A stretch of DNA of 15,160 bases. Origin: Candidatus Woesearchaeota archaeon (GTDB taxonomy: Archaea > Nanobdellota > Nanobdellia > Woesearchaeales > UBA10200). The stretch lies in contig JACPBN010000093.1 of NCBI GenBank assembly GCA_016180275.1, positions 1 to 15,160 on the forward strand, written 5' to 3'. Positions 1 through 5,090 of the stretch are shown here, one piece after another (position 1 is the stretch's first letter; each line of letters opens with the position of its first letter). A model generated the notes under the pieces. The model was not told the DNA's origin and made no database searches. It worked only from the letters and a program-made list of their open reading frames with translations. The position numbers and the translations under genes are program-made.

Positions 1-1
1 C

Positions 2-151
2 ACATTGGATGAGGAGCAGCTAGTTGGTCAGTTGCGCGCAGCGATAAGGTTGAATAATACCAATAGCCAGTTTTGGGATGCTGTAGGTAATTTTGACAAA
101 AGCTTGCCAGACGACATAACGAAATTTTGCGAGCAGAATAAGAGGATTTAG
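2..151 (+). CDS. 3' end of an unknown gene (partial)
   Basis: An open frame enters from the left edge and runs 49 codons to a TAG at 149-151. The visible C-terminus is acidic and probably helical, with the piece LDEEQLVGQLRAAIRLNN followed by FWDAVGNFDKSLPDD. No motif is recognisable and the start lies outside the window. It ends seven bases before the palindromic TATA element at 158-171, so it probably belongs to a different transcript from the next two genes. Reading direction and amino-acid character match the neighbours, but a fragment this short could be spurious. Confidence 0.5.
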   Translation, partial: TLDEEQLVGQLRAAIRLNNTNSQFWDAVGNFDKSLPDDITKFCEQNKRI

Positions 152-157
152 ATATTT

Positions 158-171
158 CCTAATATATTAGG
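158..171 (+). promoter_or_regulatory. palindromic TATA-type promoter of the 190-824 gene pair
   Basis: CCTAATATATTAGG is a perfect 14-bp palindrome enclosing a TATA-like core. Its centre is about 25 bp upstream of the ATG at 190, the spacing expected if transcription starts at or next to the start codon (a leaderless archaeal mRNA). No convincing ribosome-binding site precedes that ATG, which agrees. The dyad could also be an operator overlapping the TATA box. The promoter role is inferred. Confidence 0.5.
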
Positions 172-189
172 GATTTGTGGGGTAGTTAG

Positions 190-450
190 ATGCCAACTGA
201 CTTAAAGACGCTGAAAGATTTTCCACTTATAAAACATTATAATATTTTAAAAAGTTATCCTTGTGTCAGTATTGATACTTTACGTTCAGAAGCCATCAAA
301 TGGATTAAAGAATTAAATCAAGCGAAAAATAATTATTGTAAAGGACATTATTATTTTATGTTGGAAGAATCTGTAGATGCTTCAGACATAACAAGTGTTA
401 TTAAATTTATTAGGCATTTTTTCAACATCACAGACGAGGATTTGAAATGA
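190..450 (+). CDS. hypothetical protein, 86 aa
   Basis: No family is recognised. The protein is lysine-rich and predicted mostly helical, with aromatic residues in the middle (NYCKGHYYFMLEE, residues 48-60) and an acidic end (NITDEDLK). It has no signal peptide or membrane segment, so it is probably a small cytoplasmic accessory protein. ATG 190 lies about 25 bp after the palindromic TATA element and has only a poor GTGGGG-like sequence in front of it, suggesting leaderless translation. Its TGA overlaps the ATG of the next gene in an ATGA, so the two are translationally coupled. Confidence 0.72.
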   Translation: MPTDLKTLKDFPLIKHYNILKSYPCVSIDTLRSEAIKWIKELNQAKNNYCKGHYYFMLEESVDASDITSVIKFIRHFFNITDEDLK

Positions 451-824
451 CTAATTCAAAACTTAGGGATGTAGAAATCAAAAAATGTTGGACTTATAAC
501 GGAAAGCATTGTGTAGTTACATATTGCGGTTGGTTTTGTGGTTATGCAGAAACTATACTTAAGGATGATGATTTAGCAGAAAATGAGATAAGTGTCCATG
601 GCGGGATAACATATGCAGGCGATCTAAAAAAAATAGATAGAAAGCTGACAAACAAATATTATGGTTTTGATTGTGGTCATGCATATGACCATATGGAAAT
701 TATGAATGGCAAATGTCCGAATTGCATTTTTGGCATGAATTGCCATAAATGGACTATTAAAGAAGTTAAACAGGAAGTTGAGAGAATGGTTGACCAGATA
801 GTTATTTTGGAGAATAATCAATAA
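447..824 (+). CDS. phage-type conserved hypothetical with Cys/His cluster, 125 aa
   Basis: The pair of motifs HGGITYAG (residues 51-58) and YGFDCGHAYD (72-81) is what I recall from a widespread family of uncharacterised small phage proteins, usually seen as VHGGLTY and GFDCAH. The biochemical role of that family is not known to me. A C-terminal cluster CPNC (90-93) plus Cys99 and His100 could bind zinc, and further cysteines lie at 14, 22, 27 and 31. The last 25 residues look helical. The start is fixed by the ATGA overlap with the preceding gene. The family resemblance is from memory and the zinc site is inference. Confidence 0.85.
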   Translation: MTNSKLRDVEIKKCWTYNGKHCVVTYCGWFCGYAETILKDDDLAENEISVHGGITYAGDLKKIDRKLTNKYYGFDCGHAYDHMEIMNGKCPNCIFGMNCHKWTIKEVKQEVERMVDQIVILENNQ

Positions 825-873
825 ATAGCCTTTGTTCTACTTAGTTACGTAGGAAGAGGCTTAATTACGTATG

Positions 874-899
874 AATTATTTGCTATATAGAAAATAAAT
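874..899 (+). promoter_or_regulatory. 26-bp dyad promoter, copy 1 (upstream of the IS/terminase region)
   Basis: The arms AATTATTTGC and GAAAATAAAT flank a TATATA core. The element matches the one in front of the capsid gene (7926-7951) at 23 of 26 positions. The core centre is about 31 bp before an ATG at 918, the same distance as between the portal TATA box and the portal ATG, so it probably once drove a near-leaderless gene beginning at 918. In its present state it would transcribe tnpA, the methyltransferase and possibly terL. Two TTACGTA heptamers lie just upstream (845-851 and 865-871). Confidence 0.55.
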
Positions 900-930
900 A
901 TGACGGAGATGATATATATGACATCCTCTA

Positions 931-946
931 ACACATTAAAATGTGT
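931..946. repeat. left subterminal palindrome of the IS (candidate)
   Basis: ACACAT and ATGTGT form a perfect 6-bp stem around a TAAA loop. It is overlapped at its 3' foot by a second possible stem, GTAGTT at 945-950 with AACTAC at 962-967. A tandem CTACGGA repeat (964-970 and 971-977) follows. Either hairpin could be the one bound by the transposase at the left end. Confidence 0.35.
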
Positions 947-974
947 AGTTTCCCCTAACGGAACTACGGACTAC

Positions 975-1075
975 GGAGTTGCACCACGCAAACCATTTCA
1001 CTTAAACTTTTCCCTTTGCGAAGGTCGGCTATTGCCTAAAAGTTTAATGTATGGTTCGCTTAAAGGCACAACTCC
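975..1075 (+). other. nested hairpin, about 100 nt, in the leader of tnpA
   Basis: Three complementary segment pairs nest symmetrically. GGAGTTG (975-981) pairs with CAACTCC (1069-1075). GCAAACCAT (988-996) pairs with ATGGTTCGC (1051-1059) with one mismatch. TTAAACTTTT (1002-1011) pairs perfectly with AAAAGTTTAA (1038-1047). The apical part can form two mini-hairpins, CCTT-TGCG-AAGG (1013-1024) and GGC-TATT-GCC (1027-1036), giving a compact three-way junction. An alternative pairing, CGCAAA (987-992) with TTTGCG (1015-1020), is also possible. No gene crosses it convincingly. It may be a structured leader or small RNA of the transposon, or a DNA structure used in transposition; the function is unknown. 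Confidence 0.55.
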
Positions 1076-1088
1076 TAACGAGAAAACA

Positions 1089-1112
1089 ACCACCTCAATA
1101 AGCGGAGGTGGT
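1089..1112 (+). promoter_or_regulatory. hairpin sequestering the tnpA ribosome-binding site
   Basis: ACCACCTC (1089-1096) and GAGGTGGT (1105-1112) form a perfect 8-bp stem with an 8-nt loop. The 3' arm is the Shine-Dalgarno sequence of tnpA, whose ATG lies 5 nt after GGTGG. Folding of the mRNA would block initiation. Translational silencing of tnpA by a leader hairpin that hides the ribosome-binding site is known from IS200; its presence here is deduced from the sequence alone. Confidence 0.6.
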
Positions 1113-1116
1113 CGCT

Positions 1117-1680
1117 ATGACTACAAAAGAATATCCGCACTTCAATCCAGTAAAATACAATCTGGATGTGAAGATAGCAACAGTGAGGGCAGGTTCTCAC
1201 TGCAAATACAACATCAATTACCATATAATATGGATTCCGAAGTTTCGGAAGAAAATCTTAACTGGGAAGGTTGTTGAAGTGTTAAAGAAAATAATCAACG
1301 GACAATGCGAGCAGATAGGTGTAGATAATTTGGCACTTGAGATTATGCCAGACCATATACACTTATTTGTTGGTGCAACGCCAACGCATACACCTTACAA
1401 AATTGTTAAGCAGTTGAAAGGCAATACTTCAATCCAGATAAGAAGATGCTTTCCAGAGTTGAGATACTTAGGCTATCAAAAGCATTACGGAAAAGGATTT
1501 GATTCTCTCTGGGCGATAGGTTACTATTGTGGTTCTGCTGGTCACGTTTCACAGGAAGCTGTAAAGAGATATATTCAGGAACAGGAAGGTAAAGATGTTT
1601 TTGAGTATTCGGTCTTTGGAAGTCCAGAGCAGAAGATAGGAAACTTTACACAGAAAAGCCTTGCGAGGTGGTCAGCGTGA
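1117..1680 (+). CDS. tnpA: IS200/IS605-type Y1 transposase TnpA, 187 aa
   Basis: This is a single-domain HUH transposase that nicks single-stranded DNA at the element ends through a 5'-phosphotyrosine link. The HUH metal site is PDHIHLFV (His80, His82). The catalytic tyrosine is Tyr152 in YIQEQ, and Gln156 four residues later is the third metal ligand of this family. The N-terminal strand YNINYHIIWIPKFRKK (31-46) and the segment GKGFDSLWAIGYYCGSAGH (125-143) are also typical. The length is slightly above the usual 130-160 aa because of a divergent tail after GSPEQKIGNF. ATG 1117 is chosen over the in-frame GTG 1108 because GGTGG at 1107-1111 is 5 nt upstream. The stop overlaps the start of the methyltransferase gene in GTGA. 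All catalytic residues are present, so the enzyme may be active. Confidence 0.95.
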   Translation: MTTKEYPHFNPVKYNLDVKIATVRAGSHCKYNINYHIIWIPKFRKKILTGKVVEVLKKIINGQCEQIGVDNLALEIMPDHIHLFVGATPTHTPYKIVKQLKGNTSIQIRRCFPELRYLGYQKHYGKGFDSLWAIGYYCGSAGHVSQEAVKRYIQEQEGKDVFEYSVFGSPEQKIGNFTQKSLARWSA

Positions 1681-2180
1681 TCTCAGACAAATTAATCTTA
1701 GATGCCTGTTGTGGCCCTCGTATGTTCTACTTCAACAAAAGACATCCGAATGTATTATACCAAGACATCAGAGTGGAAGAAAAGGGATATATCCCAATTA
1801 GACCATCTTGCGAAGTTCAACCAGATATTGTGATGGACTTTAGGAAAATGTCACATCCTGACAAAAGTTTCAAGATGGTAGTTTTTGACCCGCCACATTT
1901 GATTACTGGCGGTGAGAATGGATGGATCAGAAAGAAGTATGGAATTTTGAATAAACAAACTTGGAGGGAAGACATTGGCCAAGGATTTAAGGAATGTTGG
2001 AGAGTTCTTGAAGATTATGGCACTCTTGTCTTTAAGTGGAACGAAGAAAGCATAGCAATTAAGGAAGTGCTTGCATTATTCCCAGTTCAGCCTATCCTTG
2101 GTCATCCTACTGCAAGAAGCGGTAAGACTAAGTGGTGTATCTTTATTAAAATTCCAGAGGTAACCTACCTCTTAATGTAA
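1677..2180 (+). CDS. orphan SAM-dependent DNA methyltransferase, 167 aa
   Basis: This is a compact class I methyltransferase of the kind often carried alone by phages. The SAM-binding loop is LDACCGPRMF (residues 8-17). The catalytic motif is DPPH (71-74) after MVVF; an (N/D/S)PP(Y/F/W/H) motif marks amino-methyltransferases making N6-methyladenine or N4-methylcytosine. The segments KYGILNKQTW (87-96), ECWRVLEDYGTLVFKWNE (106-123) and GKTKWCIFIK (149-158) fit the family, and the length appears complete. No target-recognition domain or restriction partner is seen. The start is GTG 1677, with GGTGG at 1667-1671 five nt upstream; an in-frame GTG at 1668 lacks this. It overlaps the tnpA stop and is translationally coupled to it. 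It could be transposon cargo or a viral modification gene. Confidence 0.9.
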   Translation: MISDKLILDACCGPRMFYFNKRHPNVLYQDIRVEEKGYIPIRPSCEVQPDIVMDFRKMSHPDKSFKMVVFDPPHLITGGENGWIRKKYGILNKQTWREDIGQGFKECWRVLEDYGTLVFKWNEESIAIKEVLALFPVQPILGHPTARSGKTKWCIFIKIPEVTYLLM

Positions 2181-2187
2181 ACAAGAA

Positions 2188-2223
2188 GGAGGACGGCTTT
2201 CCTCCCAACAATAAATTGTTGGG
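2188..2223. repeat. double hairpin after the methyltransferase gene (candidate IS right end)
   Basis: GGAGGA (2188-2193) can pair with TCCTCC (2200-2205). Immediately after and overlapping, CCCAACAA (2204-2211) and TTGTTGGG (2216-2223) form a perfect 8-bp stem with a TAAA loop. The second palindrome resembles the left one at 931-946 in loop sequence and in the preceding TCCTC. It could be the transposase-bound right-end hairpin. A terminator is the alternative, but no T-run follows directly. Confidence 0.45.
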
Positions 2224-2258
2224 TATCCAGCCTACGATTTTATAAAATGTACAACATC

Positions 2259-2337
2259 ATATCCTTTTTTAGCAGTTGGACTAGGGACAAATAATATTCC
2301 GTTAGCTTTAATGCCTGTTCAAGATTGTAAAAAATAA
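2259..2337 (+). pseudogene. 3' remnant of a small ORF upstream of terL (proposed)
   Basis: A frame open from 2215 runs to TAA 2335-2337, just 2 nt before the terL ATG. It reads like protein (SYPFLAVGLGTNNIPL, then LMPVQDCKK) but has no start of its own except an internal ATG at 2311 that would give eight residues. If 918-925 (ATGACATC) is joined to 2259, a 28-codon ORF beginning MTSYPFLAVG results, placed about 31 bp behind the dyad promoter at 874-899. This suggests that a small gene heading the terminase operon was interrupted by the IS. The reconstruction depends on unproven element ends. Confidence 0.3.
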
Positions 2338-2339
2338 AC

Positions 2340-3905
2340 ATGGACTATACAACCATAACAAGGGGGCTTAGGGTAGACTTAGGCAGGCAGATAAGTGACG
2401 ATGCTACGCATTTTTATCTGCCACAGCGTGCCAGGGAGAATGTTACTTATTTTAGCGCAGCAGGCCTCGGCATAAATCCATATTCTTACCAGCATTTAGT
2501 TTTCCGCGAGATTGAGAAAACAGACAGGCTGATGATCTGCAAAAGCAGGCAGATAGGAGTTAGCATGGCATTTGCGATATTTGCGTTATGGGCATGTCAT
2601 TTCAATAAATTCTCGAGCGGTATACATAAAAATACGAAAATTGTGATTATTAGCAGATCTGACCAAGCTGCTAAGAAATTAACGCAGGACATAAAAAAGC
2701 TGATTTGGGTCGGCGATAAAAAGATGGCAGAGAAATTAGATGGCGAAAAACATTTTTTCTCGAATTTTCTCGAGCCAAACCCTAAGCTTGCTGCTAATAC
2801 TAAATATCAGATAAGCTGGAAAGATGGTAGCTTTGTTAAATGCTTTCCTCCGACAGATTCTTCACGAGGAGAAACTGCAAATGTTATTATAGTTGATGAG
2901 GCTGCGTTTGTCGAGGATGAGATATTTAGAGATGTTATTGAGCCTATAGTATCTGCGACAGGCGGTAAGATAATATTAGGTAGCACGCCTAACGGCCAGC
3001 ATGGTTTTTATTATGAGTTATTTGATCCCTTTGACACGATGCCAGAGCATGAATACAATAGAATATGGTATAAATGGGATATTTGCGAAAATCCGACGCA
3101 ATTAAAAGTTATCAAACAAAAATACGAAGCAGCAAAGCGAGACGGTAACATGCGCAGCTTTGACCAGGAGTTTAACGCAATGTTCACTGTTGACGAACAA
3201 TCTTTCTTTATTGATGAGGATGTTGAGAAAAACGTTGATGAGACTCTTGCATTGCAGTATGAATGGAAAAAATCGCCGTGCATCATCGGCTATGATTACG
3301 GTGTAGTTAAGTCTGCTACGGTTATTTCTGTTGTGACGAAGATAGACGATAGGATAATCTTGCTCTGGCAATACGCAAGAAAGGACTTAGACGATAACTT
3401 ACTTACTGATCCTGGGTTTGAGCATTGCATCCAGAACTTATACAAGCGTTATAATGTTAGTAAGATTGTTGTTGATGACTGTATCCAGGGCAATAGGACA
3501 AATAAAGAATTTGAAACTATGGGTTATGACGTACTTAGATATAATTTTAGGAGCGATTCAAATACGAGCGACAGAAACAGGGGATATTACTTATTTCGCG
3601 CACAATTAAAGAGATACAGGATTAAGTACCCGCGTATTCCTGAGTTACTTATCGAGATGAAGATGATGCAGGAGATACAATTGAAAGTAATTACGCAGGT
3701 AAAAGCACCGAAGGGATATAATGATGACAGAGTGGATTCTTTCATGCTTGCAGCGTATCCGTTTATAATTGATGATGATTATAACATGCAGATATTAACG
3801 ACAGAGGCTGCTAAGACTAAGAAGCAGTTAGCCAATGAAAACAATCCTCGGTATGATAAGGACTGGGATACATATTTTAGTGGCGAGGGAAAAGGATTGA
3901 TATGA
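2340..3905 (+). CDS. terL: terminase large subunit, 521 aa
   Basis: This is the DNA-packaging motor, with an ATPase that drives DNA through the portal and a nuclease that cuts concatemers. In the N-terminal ATPase domain the Walker A-like motif is CKSRQIGVS (67-75), Walker B with the catalytic carboxylate is IIVDEAAF (183-190), and the coupling motif is GSTPNG (214-219). The C-terminal RNase H-like nuclease shows acidic residues in GYDYG (Asp319), IVVDD (Asp379/380) and NDDRVDSF (Asp466). Length and layout fit T4 gp17-like TerL. ATG 2340 has no Shine-Dalgarno; it follows the stop of the ORF remnant by 2 nt, suggesting translation was originally coupled to that ORF. Its TGA overlaps the next ATG. 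No small terminase subunit was recognised nearby. Confidence 0.97.
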   Translation: MDYTTITRGLRVDLGRQISDDATHFYLPQRARENVTYFSAAGLGINPYSYQHLVFREIEKTDRLMICKSRQIGVSMAFAIFALWACHFNKFSSGIHKNTKIVIISRSDQAAKKLTQDIKKLIWVGDKKMAEKLDGEKHFFSNFLEPNPKLAANTKYQISWKDGSFVKCFPPTDSSRGETANVIIVDEAAFVEDEIFRDVIEPIVSATGGKIILGSTPNGQHGFYYELFDPFDTMPEHEYNRIWYKWDICENPTQLKVIKQKYEAAKRDGNMRSFDQEFNAMFTVDEQSFFIDEDVEKNVDETLALQYEWKKSPCIIGYDYGVVKSATVISVVTKIDDRIILLWQYARKDLDDNLLTDPGFEHCIQNLYKRYNVSKIVVDDCIQGNRTNKEFETMGYDVLRYNFRSDSNTSDRNRGYYLFRAQLKRYRIKYPRIPELLIEMKMMQEIQLKVITQVKAPKGYNDDRVDSFMLAAYPFIIDDDYNMQILTTEAAKTKKQLANENNPRYDKDWDTYFSGEGKGLI

Positions 3906-4180
3906 AAATATTTAAAACAAAAATTACAGGTGCATTATTAGTTTCATTTTTTATAGAAGGCACAAGAAAAACTAAGATTATAGAGAATAAATTACCAGAT
4001 GATGCTGAACTGATACATACGAAATTTAATTGGTCAGATAATACAGTAGAATTATATTTCAGTAGTAAAATTATTGGAACAGAAATACCTGAAGGTGCAA
4101 GTATGAGAGAGTGTATGGTATTATGTCCAGTATTTATTGTAGATGAGAGTATACAAAAATGCCGTCGGAAACACAGATAA
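3902..4180 (+). CDS. hypothetical protein, 92 aa
   Basis: No family is recognised. The start is fixed by an ATGA overlap with the terL stop, implying coupled translation. The protein begins with an amphipathic stretch (KIFKTKITGALLVSFFIEG) and appears to be a small alpha/beta protein with strand-like segments such as NTVELYFSSKIIGT. Two cysteines occur in MRECMVLCPVF, and the C-terminus is basic (KCRRKHR). No clear membrane helix or signal peptide is seen. Its position directly after terL suggests a packaging or virion accessory role, but nothing in the sequence shows this. Confidence 0.78.
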   Translation: MKIFKTKITGALLVSFFIEGTRKTKIIENKLPDDAELIHTKFNWSDNTVELYFSSKIIGTEIPEGASMRECMVLCPVFIVDESIQKCRRKHR

Positions 4181-4374
4181 ATCTGATATATAGATTAGCA
4201 ATGCTAGGATTATTATTTTTGATTTTTATTGAGTTAGAATTAATCAGAAGAAGAAAAACATTAGAAATAAATATCGGAGGAAAAGAAAATGAGCAAGAAA
4301 CACAAACAGAACAAGCCAGTGCCAGCCCATGCAAGACAGGGAACGATAAAGCAGACAGCCCAGGAACTAGATGA
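4159..4374 (+). CDS. small single-helix membrane protein, 71 aa (uncertain)
   Basis: It has one hydrophobic segment, IYRLAMLGLLFLIFIELELI (residues 10-29), followed by RRRK, which would place the C-terminal part in the cytoplasm. The remainder is polar. The gene overlaps the end of the preceding gene by 22 bp and the beginning of the next by 86 bp, which is long for this compact region, so the real protein may be shorter or absent. No good ribosome-binding site precedes ATG 4159. It is listed because a plausible helix with a positive-inside flank is unlikely to arise by chance, but it remains doubtful. Confidence 0.42.
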   Translation: MPSETQINLIYRLAMLGLLFLIFIELELIRRRKTLEINIGGKENEQETQTEQASASPCKTGNDKADSPGTR

Positions 4375-4744
4375 GGAAAAGAAATATCTGCAGCAGGAAC
4401 TAGAGCAGAATAAGGCTGCATATGAAGGCAATATAAAAAATTTGCCAAAGACAGAAGTCAGGGCAGAGAGAGAAATTAGAAAGCAGGAATTAAAAATAAA
4501 TGGCAATAAGCGTGTCAATCCTTATTTTGAATATGAGCGTGATTCTGAATATCTCGATTTGGAAAAGCAGACTTTATTGGAGACACTTGACGATCTTAAG
4601 CAGCAATTAGAGACACTTAGGTCGAATATTTCTACTCAGCAGGCTAATATCGAGAAACGAAATCCCGAGATAGAAAAGCGGGTAAAAGAGATAGATGTGC
4701 AGCTTGAGCAGATAAAGAAAGAATATCCTAGTTATGTGGGGTAA
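4289..4744 (+). CDS. coiled-coil protein, 151 aa
   Basis: No family is recognised. It is a highly charged helical protein with a basic start (MSKKHKQNK), a first coiled-coil stretch at about residues 20-50 (TAQELDEEKKYLQQELEQ) and a second at about 85-146 (LLETLDDLKQQLETLRSN and onwards), with a loop around GNKRVNPYFEY (72-82) between them. It is cytoplasmic, with no signal peptide. GGAGG at 4276-4280, eight nt before ATG 4289, is a good ribosome-binding site. Lying between terL and portal, it could be a packaging or internal head protein; the fold alone cannot decide. Confidence 0.82.
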   Translation: MSKKHKQNKPVPAHARQGTIKQTAQELDEEKKYLQQELEQNKAAYEGNIKNLPKTEVRAEREIRKQELKINGNKRVNPYFEYERDSEYLDLEKQTLLETLDDLKQQLETLRSNISTQQANIEKRNPEIEKRVKEIDVQLEQIKKEYPSYVG

Positions 4745-4747
4745 AAA

Positions 4748-4921
4748 ATGAGCAATAGGCAAACGATACTTATTCATTATACGATACGTATACAGAGAGA
4801 TTTACTTAGTTCGCTGAAGGATTATTGTGATGAGCAGGATAGACCTGTGAGCAGTACCATCAGGTTTGCCATCAAACAATTTCTAAAAGATGAAAAAAAA
4901 CAGAGACTACAAAGAAATTGA
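4748..4921 (+). CDS. ribbon-helix-helix DNA-binding protein, 57 aa
   Basis: The sequence fits a minimal RHH (CopG/Arc-type) repressor. A short beta strand around HYTIRIQRD (residues 10-18) leads into helix 1, LLSSLKDYCDEQ (19-30), then the turn DRPVSS (31-36) that usually caps helix 2, and helix 2, TIRFAIKQFLKDEKK (37-51). RHH proteins dimerise and insert the strand pair into the major groove of palindromic operators. It lies directly upstream of the portal promoter, and the window contains several palindromes overlapping or next to TATA boxes (158-171, 874-899, 5040-5050, 7926-7951), so it may be the virus's structural-gene regulator; that link is inference. ATG 4748 follows the preceding stop by 3 nt. 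Confidence 0.82.
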   Translation: MSNRQTILIHYTIRIQRDLLSSLKDYCDEQDRPVSSTIRFAIKQFLKDEKKQRLQRN

Positions 4922-5039
4922 AGAATTTATGTCGAAATTTGTATATTACGAGATTCTTCTAGTTTTTTTTAGTTTATTAACTCTCTTTTTTCTTTTAGTT
5001 GGGTTATACGCATTTTTTTCTGCAATAACACTACGTTAA
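4890..5039 (+). CDS. small single-helix membrane protein, 49 aa
   Basis: A charged N-terminus (MKKNRDYKEIEEFMSK) precedes one long hydrophobic segment, YEILLVFFSLLTLFFLLVGL and beyond (residues 20-46), ending ITLR. The ATG at 4890 overlaps the RHH gene by 32 bp in another frame. An in-frame ATG at 4929, after the RHH stop, would give a 36-residue version without the charged part, and no ribosome-binding site decides between them. A membrane role such as lysis or host-envelope modification is conceivable but nothing specific identifies it. The unusual T-richness of this stretch is explained by Phe and Leu codons rather than by a terminator. Confidence 0.6.
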   Translation: MKKNRDYKEIEEFMSKFVYYEILLVFFSLLTLFFLLVGLYAFFSAITLR

Positions 5040-5065
5040 TACACAGTGTAACCTACTTATATAAA
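5040..5065 (+). promoter_or_regulatory. portal promoter with 11-bp palindrome
   Basis: TTATATAAA (5057-5065) is a good archaeal TATA box centred about 30 bp before the portal ATG, so transcription should begin only a few bases before the start codon. No Shine-Dalgarno precedes the ATG, consistent with a near-leaderless mRNA. Just upstream TACAC (5040-5044) and GTGTA (5046-5050) form a perfect palindrome around one A, a possible operator. TTACGTA recurs at 5072-5078. Confidence 0.6.
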
Positions 5066-5090
5066 CGAAATTTACGTAATAATTCTTGCT

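Larger units (their letters stand above)
926..2258 (+). mobile_element. putative IS200/IS605-family element with methyltransferase cargo (ends uncertain)
   Basis: The core is a Y1 (HUH) transposase gene at 1117-1680. IS200/IS605 elements have no terminal inverted repeats and make no target duplication; they end in subterminal hairpins. Here palindromes with a TAAA loop lie at 931-946 and 2204-2223, each directly preceded by a TCCTC sequence that could act as the guide. No hairpin end can fit between tnpA and the methyltransferase because the two genes overlap, so the right end must lie beyond 2180 or be lost. The boundaries given come from a shared ACATC at 921-925 and 2254-2258 and are a proposal. 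No tnpB is present. Confidence 0.42.

Noticed and set aside
624..821. Minus-strand frame opposite the Cys/His phage-type gene, and the other minus-strand frames in the window
   Set aside because: They are Phe/Leu/Ser-rich antisense shadows of well-supported + strand genes, without promoters or ribosome-binding sites.
926..1116. Group I intron (IStron-like) upstream of tnpA
   Set aside because: The structured stretch is under 200 nt and I could not find the conserved core pairings of a group I intron, so I describe it only as a structured element.
900..1277. Open frame of 125 codons across the tnpA leader
   Set aside because: It runs through the nested hairpin and into tnpA in another frame, has unbalanced low-information sequence and no family resemblance. 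Only its first few codons from ATG 918 may be relevant as the start of a disrupted gene.
1681..2339. A tnpB or guide-RNA (omega RNA) partner for tnpA
   Set aside because: The gene after tnpA is a methyltransferase with a DPPH motif; no RuvC or zinc-ribbon sequence of TnpB exists in the window.
3418..3609. Alternative + strand frame inside terL
   Set aside because: It lies within the nuclease domain of terL in another frame and has no independent signal.
4940..5020. T-rich stretch as a terminator before portal
   Set aside because: The T-runs are fully accounted for by Phe and Leu codons of the small membrane protein at 4890-5039, so a separate terminator is not needed, although both could be true.
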